From assembly GCA_028285145.1 (NCBI GenBank), contig JANQQC010000047.1:177224-241223 (forward strand): 64,000 nucleotides of DNA, in the 5' to 3' direction. This document shows positions 17,270-25,494 of this stretch, in pieces. The DNA is from Hyphomonadaceae bacterium. Lineage in GTDB: Bacteria > Pseudomonadota > Alphaproteobacteria > Caulobacterales > Hyphomonadaceae. How positions within the stretch are numbered: the first letter of the stretch is position 1; each line of letters opens with the position of its first letter. The notes beneath the pieces are model-generated. The model had not been told where the DNA came from. It saw only the letters and a program-made list of their open reading frames with translations, and ran no database searches. A program made the position numbers and the translations under genes.

Positions 17270-18439
17270 ATGTCTCAAACCAGTCTTTGGTCGAAGATCG
17301 CGGTGACGGCGCTCTTTGTCGGCCTGTATGCGGTGTTTGTTGGTGAGACCCTCGCCCTTTTCATGGAGTATGGCGAGAGCGGCCTTGCCATGCGGCTGGC
17401 CACGCTGGATGCGCACAATTTTATCTTCTTCCCGATTGGCGGGCTGCTTGTCCTGATCGCCTTCTGGCGGCCAACAGTGATGCTGACGGATGCCCTTGGC
17501 GGCAACAAGTTCAGGTTCGGCATCTTCATTCTGGCAGGCGCGGTGATCCTGACATGCCTTGCCTCGGTCGCGGCGGCGCGGGCGTTTTCTGCCTCCGATG
17601 CGAGGTCGATGTTTGAAATCGCGCCCGAAGCGCTGCTGGCCGATGAGGGCCGGGAGAACCGCGCGCCGGTCACCGAAGCGCTGGTGAAGCTGAAAATCCT
17701 CGCCGGCGGCGAGGAAGGCCTCGGCAGCTACAGCGCACGCTGTGACGAGGAGTGGCTGCAATTCTCCGCGACGGCGAATGAGGAAAAGCTGTGCTTTGCC
17801 AATGGCGTTGTCTCAACAGTTGCAGATTGCTGCCGGGCCAAGGCGGCGTTCCGGGCAGATCTGAACGCGATGCACGCCGAATCGCCCTCGAATCTTGCGG
17901 GCATTCACAAGCTGGCGATTCAGGTGAAGATCTTCTTCCTGCTCATGCTGCTGGGTCTTGGCGTGTTCCTGGTGCGTTACCGGCCCGGCCTGCAGAAGCT
18001 CTACGGTGCGTCCTTTGAAAGCGTCTCGTTCGGTCTTGCCGCCGGAGGTGCAGTCATGCTCGCCTGGCCGCTCATGAACGCGGCTTACCTGCAAACCAAC
18101 TCGCTTTTGACCGGGGCAGGCGCTTCCAGCGCCTATATGGTGACCGGGCCAATCGTGGCGCTTGGCTTCGCCATCTGGACGATGCTCCTGCTCTTCTTCC
18201 ATCTGCGTTCCTATCCGAGCCAAATCGAGTATGCCGCCAAGATTGGCGGCTTCGTCGCTGCCGCGATCGGCGTGTTCCGGTATGATGATATTATCGGCTA
18301 TTTCACGCGCACGCTTGGGGTCGGCGGCAGTGTCGTGGCCGTCGTCGTGTTCGCGACCGCAGTCGGCGCGCTGATCTTCTCCGTGCTGATGGGCGTGCGT
18401 CCGCAGGATATTGATTTCGGAGGAGACGATAGCGCCTGA
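17270..18439 (+). CDS. Polytopic membrane protein of unknown function, Cys-containing ectodomain
   Basis: Not recognised. The 389-residue product has about eight hydrophobic segments: near residues 8-30, 46-66, 82-103, 214-236, 246-266, 282-305, 315-333 and 344-368. Between segments 3 and 4 there is a soluble loop of about 110 residues containing four cysteines (SARCDEEW, KLCFAN, ADCCRAK), suggesting disulfide formation if this loop is periplasmic. No transporter signature is apparent. ATG 17270 lies 77 bases from the divergent methyltransferase start, with GAGGG upstream. It stands alone before a short-chain dehydrogenase. Confidence 0.82.
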   Translation: MSQTSLWSKIAVTALFVGLYAVFVGETLALFMEYGESGLAMRLATLDAHNFIFFPIGGLLVLIAFWRPTVMLTDALGGNKFRFGIFILAGAVILTCLASVAAARAFSASDARSMFEIAPEALLADEGRENRAPVTEALVKLKILAGGEEGLGSYSARCDEEWLQFSATANEEKLCFANGVVSTVADCCRAKAAFRADLNAMHAESPSNLAGIHKLAIQVKIFFLLMLLGLGVFLVRYRPGLQKLYGASFESVSFGLAAGGAVMLAWPLMNAAYLQTNSLLTGAGASSAYMVTGPIVALGFAIWTMLLLFFHLRSYPSQIEYAAKIGGFVAAAIGVFRYDDIIGYFTRTLGVGGSVVAVVVFATAVGALIFSVLMGVRPQDIDFGGDDSA

Positions 18440-18461
18440 GTAAGCGATTGAGCGCAGCACG

Positions 18462-18495
18462 TATCGGGTGGCTCGGCTGAAGCTCGAACCCGATA
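18462..18495. repeat. 8-bp inverted repeat upstream of SDR gene
   Basis: Arms TATCGGGT (18462-18469) and ACCCGATA (18488-18495) with an 18-base loop that itself can pair (GGCTCGG/CTCG) lie 30 bases before the dehydrogenase start. No T-tract follows, so an intrinsic terminator is unlikely; an operator or leader hairpin is possible. Confidence 0.4.
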
Positions 18496-18525
18496 AGCCC
18501 TCATCAGTTCGATGGGAGCATAATC

Positions 18526-19278
18526 ATGAAACTTCTTGGGAAGACCGCAATCGTAACCGGTGCCAGCAGTGGCATAGGCGAAGCGACAGCCAGATTGTTC
18601 GCGGCCGAAGGGGCGAATGTGGTCCTTGGCGCGCGCCGCGACGACCGGCTCGCCGACATCGCCCGCGGCATAACGGCCTCGGGCGGAGCAGCGACATGGG
18701 TCGCAGGCGATGTTCGAGAGGAACGCTATTGCGCGGCGCTTGTTGAACACGCCTGCACCGAGTTTGGCGGACTGGACATCGCCATGAACAATGCCGGCAT
18801 CGTCGGAGAGGCCAGCGCCATAACAGATTTGGACGAGCCCGCCTGGCACGATGTCATCGACACCAATCTCACCAGCGCTTTTCTCTGTGCGAAGCATCAG
18901 ATACCGGAGATCCTGCGCCGCGGCGGAGGGTCCCTGGTGTTCACTTCAAGCTTTGTCGGTCACACGATCGGCTTGCCGGGCATGGCCGCCTACGCCGCCA
19001 GCAAGGCGGGACTGATTGGCCTGACGCAATGCCTTGCCGCCGAACACGGTGCCGAGGGTGTCCGAGTGAACGCTCTGCTGCCCGGCGGCACAAAGACAGA
19101 GATGGCCGGCGAAGATGCCGGGCATCACGACTGGGTCAGCGGACTTCACGCCCTTCAGCGCATGGCTGACCCGAGCGAAATCGCCCGGGCCGCCCTTTTC
19201 CTCGCTTGTGAGGATTCCAGCTTCGTCACAGGCTCAGCAATGCTCGTTGATGGCGGCAACTCGATTTACAAGAGCTGA
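18526..19278 (+). CDS. Short-chain dehydrogenase/reductase (SDR)
   Basis: NAD(P)-dependent oxidoreductase with classical SDR architecture in 250 residues: cofactor motif TGASSGIG at residues 11-18, NNAGIVG, catalytic Ser in FTSSFVG, and the YAASK catalytic Tyr/Lys pair. The C-terminal FVTGSAMLVDGGNSIYKS ending is typical. The first beta strand is followed by GARRDDR, a basic residue pattern that favours NADP over NAD. The substrate is not predictable. ATG preceded by GGGAG. It converges with rpoH with only 11 bases between stops. Confidence 0.92.
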   Translation: MKLLGKTAIVTGASSGIGEATARLFAAEGANVVLGARRDDRLADIARGITASGGAATWVAGDVREERYCAALVEHACTEFGGLDIAMNNAGIVGEASAITDLDEPAWHDVIDTNLTSAFLCAKHQIPEILRRGGGSLVFTSSFVGHTIGLPGMAAYAASKAGLIGLTQCLAAEHGAEGVRVNALLPGGTKTEMAGEDAGHHDWVSGLHALQRMADPSEIARAALFLACEDSSFVTGSAMLVDGGNSIYKS

Positions 19279-19289
19279 CCGGACGACGG

Positions 19290-20174
19290 CTACGCCCCAA
19301 CCGGAAGCCCCTGCTCTTTGGCCATGCGTTTCATGGCCTTTTGCAATTTCTCGAAGGCGCGGACCTCGATCTGACGGATGCGCTCGCGGGAGACATTGTA
19401 GACTTCCGACAGCTCTTCCAGCGTTTTCGGGTCATCGGTCAGCCGACGCTCAGTGAGAATGTGCTTCTCGCGATCGTTCAGGTCTTCCATCGCAGCGGTC
19501 AGCAAATCCATCCGCGCTTCGAATTCCTGCTTCTCGGCGAATTCAGAGGCCTGGTTCGGCTCTTCATCCGCCAGCCAGTCCTGCCACTCCATGTCGCCAT
19601 CCTGGCCCATGGGAACGTTCAGCGAGGCATCGGAGCCGGACATCCGGCCGTTCATGGACCGCACGTCTGCTTCAGACACGTTCAGCTGATCAGCGATCTC
19701 CTTCACCTGCTCCGGCTTCAGGTCGCCTTCTTCGAGCGCCTGAATCTCGCCCTTGATGCGGCGGAGATTGAAGAACAGCTTCTTCTGCGCTGCCGTGGTG
19801 CCGAGTTTCACAAGGCTCCATGAGCGCAGGATGTATTCCTGGATCGAGGCCCTAATCCACCACATCGCATAAGTGGCGAGGCGGAAGCCCTTGTCCGGGT
19901 CGAATTTCTTCACCGATTGCATCAGGCCGACATTGCCCTCGGAGATCACCTCAGCCATGGGCAGGCCATAGCCGCGATAGCCCATTGCGATCTTCGCCAC
20001 GAGGCGAAGGTGGGATGTCACCATCTTTTCGGCAGCTTCTGCATCCTCATGCTCGACCCATCTCTTGGCCAGCATGAATTCTTCTTCCTTTGGAAGCATA
20101 GGGAATTTACGGATCTCTGTGAGATACCGCGACAGGCCCTGCTCCGGGCTGAGTGTAATACTGGTTCCAGCCAT
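19290..20174 (-). CDS. rpoH: Heat-shock sigma factor RpoH (sigma-32)
   Basis: Directs RNA polymerase to heat-shock promoters. The 294-residue product begins LSPEQGLSRYLTEIRKFPML (region 1.2). It has region 2 with ISEGNVGLMQSVKKFDPDKGFRLATYAMWWIRASIQEYILRSW, the RpoH box QKKLFFNLRR that distinguishes it from other group 3/4 sigma factors, and region 4.2 LEELSEVYNVSRERIRQIEVRAFEKLQ. Strong ribosome-binding site TTTGGAGGA before the ATG. The 169-base upstream region holds a sigma-32-like promoter, so it probably activates itself, as in Caulobacter. Confidence 0.97.
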   Translation of the reverse strand: MAGTSITLSPEQGLSRYLTEIRKFPMLPKEEEFMLAKRWVEHEDAEAAEKMVTSHLRLVAKIAMGYRGYGLPMAEVISEGNVGLMQSVKKFDPDKGFRLATYAMWWIRASIQEYILRSWSLVKLGTTAAQKKLFFNLRRIKGEIQALEEGDLKPEQVKEIADQLNVSEADVRSMNGRMSGSDASLNVPMGQDGDMEWQDWLADEEPNQASEFAEKQEFEARMDLLTAAMEDLNDREKHILTERRLTDDPKTLEELSEVYNVSRERIRQIEVRAFEKLQKAMKRMAKEQGLPVGA

Positions 20175-20309
20175 AATAAGTCCTCCAAACGTCTGGTCAC
20201 TGATCCCGCGGAGCGGCGAAAAGCGTCCGTTGGCTTGATTGGGGTTTAGCCCCGCTCAGCGGCGGCGTCCCTTCACAAGTGCGTATATGATTTATCACGC
20301 AAACAGATA

Positions 20310-20337
20310 GATAGGGGATGCCTATGGCGGTTTGAAG
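20310..20337 (-). promoter_or_regulatory. Sigma-32-like promoter before rpoH
   Basis: On the minus strand, -35 CTTCAAA (20331-20337) and -10 CCCCTATC (20310-20317) are separated by 13 bases, close to the E. coli sigma-32 consensus CTTGAAA-N13/14-CCCCATNT. It lies immediately after the rluD stop and about 135 bases before the rpoH ATG, leaving a long leader with a GGGGCTAAACCCC hairpin. Autoregulation of rpoH by a sigma-32 promoter is known in Caulobacter; here it is inferred from the match alone. Confidence 0.55.
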
Positions 20338-20343
20338 GCAGGA

Positions 20344-21363
20344 TCAGCCCGTCCGGGGCATCTTCCTGAGCTGGTCCAGAAGCCCCGCCATATCGTCAGG
20401 TAGGGGCGCTTCAAAGCGCAGATCGAGGCCTGTGACAGGGTGAACAAAGCCAAGCACAGCCGCGTGAAGCGCCTGTCGGGGGAATTTCCGGGCCGCGCTT
20501 GTAGCCTTGATGAAGGCCTCCCCCGACCCATAGGCCGAAATTCCGCGATTTTTCCCGTATACAGGGTCCCCGATGAGCGGCGCGCCGATATGGCCCATAT
20601 GGACGCGAATCTGGTGTGTGCGACCCGTTTCGAGACGGCATTCGATCAACGCTGCGGCCGGGACCCCCGCGCCCTTGTCGCGCAGACCGAACGTCTCAAC
20701 CGCCTTGTAGTGCGTGACGGCATGACGCCCCGCCCCGCTGTCCGGATTTCGCATCACCGCCATCTTCTTGCGATCCGCCGTAGAGCGCGCAATCGCGGCA
20801 TCCACCTTGCCGACCAGCGGGCGCGGAGCCCCGCGCGTCATGGCGAGATAAGCGCGTTTTATGTCGTGCGTCGCGAACAGCGCGGACAGCCCAGCATGTG
20901 CAGCCTCAGTCTTTGCGACGACCATGACGCCCGTCGTGTTCTTATCGAGGCGGTGGACGATTCCCGGGCGTTCAACGCCGCCGATCCCCGGCAGCTCACC
21001 GTCGCAGTGATGCAACAGCGCATTGACGAGCGTGCTCTGCCAACTACCAGGCGCAGGGTGAACGGCCATATCCGCCGGTTTGTTGACGATGATCAGATCT
21101 GCATCCTCGAACAGGATATCGAGAGGAATGTCTTCCGGTTCAGGGGTGGCCGGCACGGGGTCTGGCACATCGAGCGTATACACGGCCCCGGCAATCACGC
21201 CCGCACGCGGATCGATCAGGACCTCGCCGTCCATCGCGGCGGCCCCTTCTTTCACCAACGCCTTGGCGCGGGAGCGGGACAAAGCATCGAAACGCTCCGA
21301 CAGGAACCGGTCGAGCCGCGTTCCGGCCTCCTCTTCTGTGGCTGTGGCGGTGAGTACGTCCAT
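20344..21363 (-). CDS. rluD: 23S rRNA pseudouridine synthase RluD-type
   Basis: Pseudouridine synthase of the RluA/RluD family. The 339-residue product has an N-terminal S4 RNA-binding domain (TRLDRFLSERFDALSRSRAKALVKEG), then the catalytic domain with PGIVHRLDKNTTGVMVVAK, whose Asp is the nucleophile, and the C-terminal RTHQIRVHMGHIGAPLIGDPVYG signature. The S4 domain and length favour RluD (positions 1911/1915/1917 of 23S rRNA) over RluA or RluC. Lies just upstream of rpoH on the same strand and divergent from phoD. Confidence 0.93.
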   Translation of the reverse strand: MDVLTATATEEEAGTRLDRFLSERFDALSRSRAKALVKEGAAAMDGEVLIDPRAGVIAGAVYTLDVPDPVPATPEPEDIPLDILFEDADLIIVNKPADMAVHPAPGSWQSTLVNALLHHCDGELPGIGGVERPGIVHRLDKNTTGVMVVAKTEAAHAGLSALFATHDIKRAYLAMTRGAPRPLVGKVDAAIARSTADRKKMAVMRNPDSGAGRHAVTHYKAVETFGLRDKGAGVPAAALIECRLETGRTHQIRVHMGHIGAPLIGDPVYGKNRGISAYGSGEAFIKATSAARKFPRQALHAAVLGFVHPVTGLDLRFEAPLPDDMAGLLDQLRKMPRTG

Positions 21364-21396
21364 CGGACTGGCTTATAGACGAAACAGTCGTGCAGC

Positions 21397-21411
21397 GTCA
21401 TGTTGGCGACA
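21397..21411 (+). promoter_or_regulatory. Candidate Pho box upstream of phoD
   Basis: GTCAT-N6-GACA matches eight of the nine most conserved bases of the PhoB box repeat (GTCAT-N6-GTCA) and lies about 40 bases before the phoD start. Its position before a phosphate-scavenging phosphatase gives it meaning, but one copy of such a short motif is weak evidence. Confidence 0.35.
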
Positions 21412-21452
21412 CATCGACATGGCAAAAGCATGCGGAATTCAGGGAGGATTTG

Positions 21453-23153
21453 ATGGCTGATTTCACACGCAGACAGGCACTCGGGTTTACAGGAGCGGCC
21501 GGCGCACTTGCCGCCTGTGCGACGCAGGACCCGGCAGATATCACCCTTTCTCAGGCCCGCCCGGCCTATGATGGCAAGGTCGACTATCTGCATGGCGTTG
21601 CGTCCGGCGACCCTCTTCCGACCCAGGTCATTCTGTGGACCCGGGTCACGCCAACAAGCGGCGAAGGCTCGATCCCGATGCGCTGGGAAGTTATGAAGGA
21701 TGGCGAAGTCGTCTCGCGCGGCGGTACAAGCGCGGAAGCTTCTCGCGACTACTGTGTCAAAGTCGATGCTGGCGGCCTAGAGCCGGGCACCGCCTACACC
21801 TTCCGCTTCGTGGCAGAAACAATGGAGGGCGACGCTGAGTCGCCGACCGGCCGGACAAAGACGACCACCGTTTCGGGCGGCGAGGCTGTGAAATTCGCGA
21901 TCGTCTCCTGCTCAAACTGGCAGTTCGGCTATTTCAACGTGTATGACGCCCTGTCCAAGATCGACGATCTGGACGCTATTATCCATCTTGGCGACTACTT
22001 CTACGAGTACGGCATTGACGGATACGGCGCAGAGACCGCGCAGGCGCTCGGCCGCCTGCATGACCCAGTCGTTGAGACGGTCACGCTCGACGATTACCGG
22101 ATGCGCCACGCTCAATACAAATCAGACCCCTCAGCACAAGCCGCTCATGCAGCTGTGCCCTGGCTGTGCACATGGGACGACCATGAGAGCACCAATAACT
22201 CCTATCGAAACGGGGCCGAGAACCACAACCCGGAACAGAATGAAGGTGACTGGACAGATCGCAAACAGGTCGCCGTCCAAGCCTATCTCGAGTGGATGCC
22301 GGTGCGCGATCCCGAGCCCGGCCGAGCCCGGGAATCCATTTACCGGAAATTCGACTTCGGAGACATTGCGAGCGTTTTCTGTCTTGAGACGCGCCTGACC
22401 GGTCGGTCGGACGAGATCAGCTGGTTCACTGAGATCGGCGGCCTTGAACCTGAGAAGATTCCCGAAGCCGCCGCGCGCACCATGATCCGCGTGCAGGACG
22501 AAGGCCGCACCATGCTCGGGGCAACTCAGGAGGAGTGGCTGGATGAAAGCCTAAACGCATCGGTCGATGCAGGTAAATCGTGGCAGGTCCTCGCCAACCA
22601 GATCGTCATGGCCCGCGTGCGGCCACCCAATTTCACTGAAACCCTCAGCCCGGACGCCGTCAACGAGTTCGACAACACCTATATTCGCCAGCTCGTCGGG
22701 TTCTCCCAGCTTGGCGTACCGCTCAACCTCGACGCCTGGGACGGCTTCCCAGCCGCGCGCGATAGGCTTTATGCAAGTGCGGCCTCGGCGGGAGCTAATC
22801 TGGTCACCCTGACCGGCGACACTCATACTGCCTGGGCCAATACGCTGATGGACAAGAATGAGGCGATCCGCGGCGTCGAGTTTGGCTGTACATCGGTCAC
22901 CTCCCCCGGCTTTGGTGTGTACATGCCGGGCGTTGAGGATCTCGGCCAGCAATTCGCTGATGCCAATCCTGAAGTCGAGTTCCACGACCCACATGGCCAT
23001 GGCGCGACTGTCGTTACGCTGACCATGGACACCGTCCGAGCCGATTACTTCAAGGTCAGCTCGATTGTGGATGGTTCCTACGAATGGACCCTTGAGGACA
23101 GCTTCGAAGCAAACCGGGAAGGCGAAGGGGTCAGCGCCCTGCGACGCGCCTAG
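21453..23153 (+). CDS. phoD: Alkaline phosphatase D (PhoD family), exported
   Basis: Calcium/iron-dependent phosphodiesterase/phosphomonoesterase used to release phosphate. The 566-residue product starts with a Tat-like signal FTRRQALGFTGAAGALAAC, which also contains a lipobox (Cys at residue 25), so a Tat-exported lipoprotein is likely. PhoD N-terminal domain (YLHGVASGDPLPTQVILWTRV) and metallophosphatase core follow, with IVSCSNWQFGYFNVY, IHLGDYFYEYG, CTWDDHESTNNSY and LTGDTHTAWAN metal-binding motifs. ATG 21453 follows AGGGAGG; an in-frame start 63 bases upstream overlaps the promoter region and is rejected. Confidence 0.93.
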   Translation: MADFTRRQALGFTGAAGALAACATQDPADITLSQARPAYDGKVDYLHGVASGDPLPTQVILWTRVTPTSGEGSIPMRWEVMKDGEVVSRGGTSAEASRDYCVKVDAGGLEPGTAYTFRFVAETMEGDAESPTGRTKTTTVSGGEAVKFAIVSCSNWQFGYFNVYDALSKIDDLDAIIHLGDYFYEYGIDGYGAETAQALGRLHDPVVETVTLDDYRMRHAQYKSDPSAQAAHAAVPWLCTWDDHESTNNSYRNGAENHNPEQNEGDWTDRKQVAVQAYLEWMPVRDPEPGRARESIYRKFDFGDIASVFCLETRLTGRSDEISWFTEIGGLEPEKIPEAAARTMIRVQDEGRTMLGATQEEWLDESLNASVDAGKSWQVLANQIVMARVRPPNFTETLSPDAVNEFDNTYIRQLVGFSQLGVPLNLDAWDGFPAARDRLYASAASAGANLVTLTGDTHTAWANTLMDKNEAIRGVEFGCTSVTSPGFGVYMPGVEDLGQQFADANPEVEFHDPHGHGATVVTLTMDTVRADYFKVSSIVDGSYEWTLEDSFEANREGEGVSALRRA

Positions 23154-23172
23154 CGTCTACAGGGTACAGCCT

Positions 23173-24096
23173 TCAGTATCCATAGCGGACTGTCAGCGGC
23201 CAGAGTAACAACCTCCAGACGCCGATGGATGGTTTGGATGCTTTCCACTTGTCGTCGATTCGGATCGCTGTAACGCCCGTTTCAAAGCGATCCGGATTGC
23301 CGCTCAGGGAGTGGATCGTCGGCAGGTCGACTTCGAACTCATTTACGAAGCCTGTGTTGGGGCTACCTTGCTGGCCGGCCTCTTTCACAATGTGTTCGAC
23401 AATTCCCCGGGGCGACTTGGCGAAATCCTCATAACGCACCCGCATGTACGGCATCCGTATCCGGAGAGCTTCGCTGGCAACCTGGCGGAATGCCCAGACA
23501 AGCAGGGTCCGGTTCAACGGATAGCGCTGCATGGCCTGGCCTTCGAGGCCCGGATCTTTTTTCTTTCGCAACCACGACGCCGCAACAGCCCGCGGATCCC
23601 GAACAAGATGGATGGCGTGGACCCGGAGGCCCGCATATCTCTTCAGGAGCAGTGCCCGGGTCGGAATCTTTGACGAGTCGATGATTGTACCGACCTTAGC
23701 TCGTTTCGCGATCTCGCGGTAAAGATCGGCGACAAAGCAGGCATACAGGTCGAGGTCACGACGCGTCACGCGGGACATCCAGCCTGTCAGGAGCGCCAAC
23801 ATCATGGCCGAGGTATCAAAGCGATGGGACAATTGTGTCATGGCTTCGAGATCGTATCGATCAGCCAAAGCGCCGAGGACATCGCGCCAGAACGGACAAT
23901 CATCGCGATCCACCCCACAGGAACATATCTGACGATCAAGGTATTCAGGGGTCAGAATGACATGCATTTCGTTGAAGGACGCAACGCCCTCGGCGGCTCC
24001 CAACGCCCGGTCCAATATGGTTGATCCGCTCCGTCCGGCACCCGCGATGTAAATGATCTGCGGATCGTTTGCAGTTTCATCCTGCCCTAAAGTCAT
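23173..24096 (-). CDS. Sulfotransferase family protein
   Basis: Transfers sulfate from PAPS to an unknown acceptor. The 307-residue product has the 5'-phosphosulfate loop IAGAGRSGSTILDRALG near the N-terminus and the 3'-phosphate motif HLVRDPRAVAASWLRKK in the middle, the two landmarks of the P-loop sulfotransferase family. Two cysteines in QICSCGVDRDDCPFW lie after the first motif. ATG 24096 is used; a TTG at 24153 would add 19 residues and cannot be excluded. No carbohydrate biosynthesis genes surround it, so the acceptor is not predictable. Confidence 0.85.
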   Translation of the reverse strand: MTLGQDETANDPQIIYIAGAGRSGSTILDRALGAAEGVASFNEMHVILTPEYLDRQICSCGVDRDDCPFWRDVLGALADRYDLEAMTQLSHRFDTSAMMLALLTGWMSRVTRRDLDLYACFVADLYREIAKRAKVGTIIDSSKIPTRALLLKRYAGLRVHAIHLVRDPRAVAASWLRKKKDPGLEGQAMQRYPLNRTLLVWAFRQVASEALRIRMPYMRVRYEDFAKSPRGIVEHIVKEAGQQGSPNTGFVNEFEVDLPTIHSLSGNPDRFETGVTAIRIDDKWKASKPSIGVWRLLLWPLTVRYGY

Positions 24097-24175
24097 TCGA
24101 CCAAATCCAGCTATCGTCCGATGTGAAAATACACTCGGCTGCTGGGCTCGCAAACGATGTGCCAGTCAGGCCCGC

Positions 24176-25063
24176 TTAGCGCATCGCTTCAGGTGGCTTT
24201 GGCAGAGGATCGATCGAGGCTGGCTCGTGCTGGATGATCACTTTCGCGCCAAGCTCACTGGCACGGGCCTCAAAAGCTTCCATCGACGCCCTTGTGAGGG
24301 CCTCGTCGGTGTTAAATCTCGGAACACGCTGAAGCTCCCGGCTCTCGGCGCGATGGTAGAGATCACCGGTCAGGAGGACGATACCTGTTTCTGGCAGGTC
24401 GACCTGTAGCGAAGTATGGCCAGGTGTATGGCCCGGGGTCTCGAATATGATGACCGATCCGTCGCCGAAGACATCGTACTCGCCCGTGAACGGTACGGTT
24501 TCGAGACCGTCAAAGGCAGAGAACTGAGCGGCGCTGAGATCAACATCCTCGTCAGAACCGGCGTTGGGAGGAAACATGGAATTGTATTCGGCCTCATGGA
24601 CCAGCCAGGTGGAGTCCAAGAGCTGGTCGATCTGGCCGACATGATCGAAGTGGCTGTGAGAAATGGAGACATATTCGATTTCAGTCGGGAATAATCCCAA
24701 AGTCCTGAGATGGTCTGTCAGCGTCTTCTCGAGCGATACCGCGAAAACGCCATCGGTCTGCGGTTCAGCGCCAGCCAGGATGCCCGGGAGGCCAAGATCC
24801 CACATCAGATCGCCGGCGGGATGACGGATCAGGTAGCAGGTATCGGCAAACGTATCCGTCATGCCGGCATAGTCGCCGGCGGTGGAGAAGATATCGAGGT
24901 CCGAAATCTCGATCGTACCACAATCGAGGACGTACATATGAAGCGCGTCGGCAACCGGCGCTTCTACCACCGTTTCAGGGACTTCGCCCGCAGGCGGGGC
25001 AGGTTCTTCCCCGCCGCCGCACGCCGCCAGAACCGCGCTCAACGCCAAGATAACTGCTCGCAT
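24176..25063 (-). CDS. Lipoprotein metallo-beta-lactamase-fold hydrolase, lactonase-like
   Basis: The 295-residue product has a lipoprotein signal (MRAVILALSAVLAAC, Cys 15) and a Pro/Glu linker. A metallo-beta-lactamase domain follows with the dinuclear zinc motif SISHSHFDHVG (HxHxDH), a later TPGHTPGHTS histidine, and LLTGDLYH. Spacing and the opening YVLDCGTIEISDLDIFS resemble the AiiA/AttM N-acyl-homoserine-lactonase branch. ATG 25063 is chosen because it starts a clean signal peptide and follows GAGGACGGGG; the frame extends upstream into hisI without homology. If lactonase activity holds, it would act in the periplasm or at the outer membrane. Confidence 0.85.
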   Translation of the reverse strand: MRAVILALSAVLAACGGGEEPAPPAGEVPETVVEAPVADALHMYVLDCGTIEISDLDIFSTAGDYAGMTDTFADTCYLIRHPAGDLMWDLGLPGILAGAEPQTDGVFAVSLEKTLTDHLRTLGLFPTEIEYVSISHSHFDHVGQIDQLLDSTWLVHEAEYNSMFPPNAGSDEDVDLSAAQFSAFDGLETVPFTGEYDVFGDGSVIIFETPGHTPGHTSLQVDLPETGIVLLTGDLYHRAESRELQRVPRFNTDEALTRASMEAFEARASELGAKVIIQHEPASIDPLPKPPEAMR

Positions 25064-25092
25064 GGTCTGCCCCGTCCTCAATTTAGTATCAT

Positions 25093-25494
25093 CTAACCAG
25101 ATTCCGGCTGATTCAAAACCCGGCCGCCTTTGCCCACGCTGCGGTAGAAGCAGGATGGCCGGCCCGTATGGCATGCCCCGCCCGTCTGGCGCACTTTCAG
25201 GAGAATTGCGTCCTGATCGCAATCGACCCGGACTTCGACAACGTCCTGCGTGTGACCTGAGGTCTCGCCCTTGATCCAAAGAGCCCCGCGGGAGCGTGAC
25301 CAGTAAGTGCCGCGTCCTGTCCGGATCGTCGCGTCGAGCGCTTCGGCATTCATCCAGGCGAGCATCAGAACCTCCCCTGTATCGGCGTCCTGCGCAATCG
25401 CCGCAACGAGGCCGTCCGCGTTGAATTTGGGACGGAGCTCATCTGTCTCGTCCTGCTCCGCCGCCGTCGCTAGAGGTGGATCGAAAGTGGCCAT
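25093..25494 (-). CDS. hisI: Phosphoribosyl-AMP cyclohydrolase HisI
   Basis: Third step of histidine biosynthesis, opening the purine ring of phosphoribosyl-AMP. The 133-residue monofunctional enzyme has [28 protein letters not shown], then [30 protein letters not shown] and the zinc-binding [15 protein letters not shown]. It is separated from the other his genes except hisC, about 10 kb away. Its start overlaps the CoA-transferase stop by one base (TAATG), suggesting translational coupling. Confidence 0.96.
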   Translation of the reverse strand: MATFDPPLATAAEQDETDELRPKFNADGLVAAIAQDADTGEVLMLAWMNAEALDATIRTGRGTYWSRSRGALWIKGETSGHTQDVVEVRVDCDQDAILLKVRQTGGACHTGRPSCFYRSVGKGGRVLNQPESG

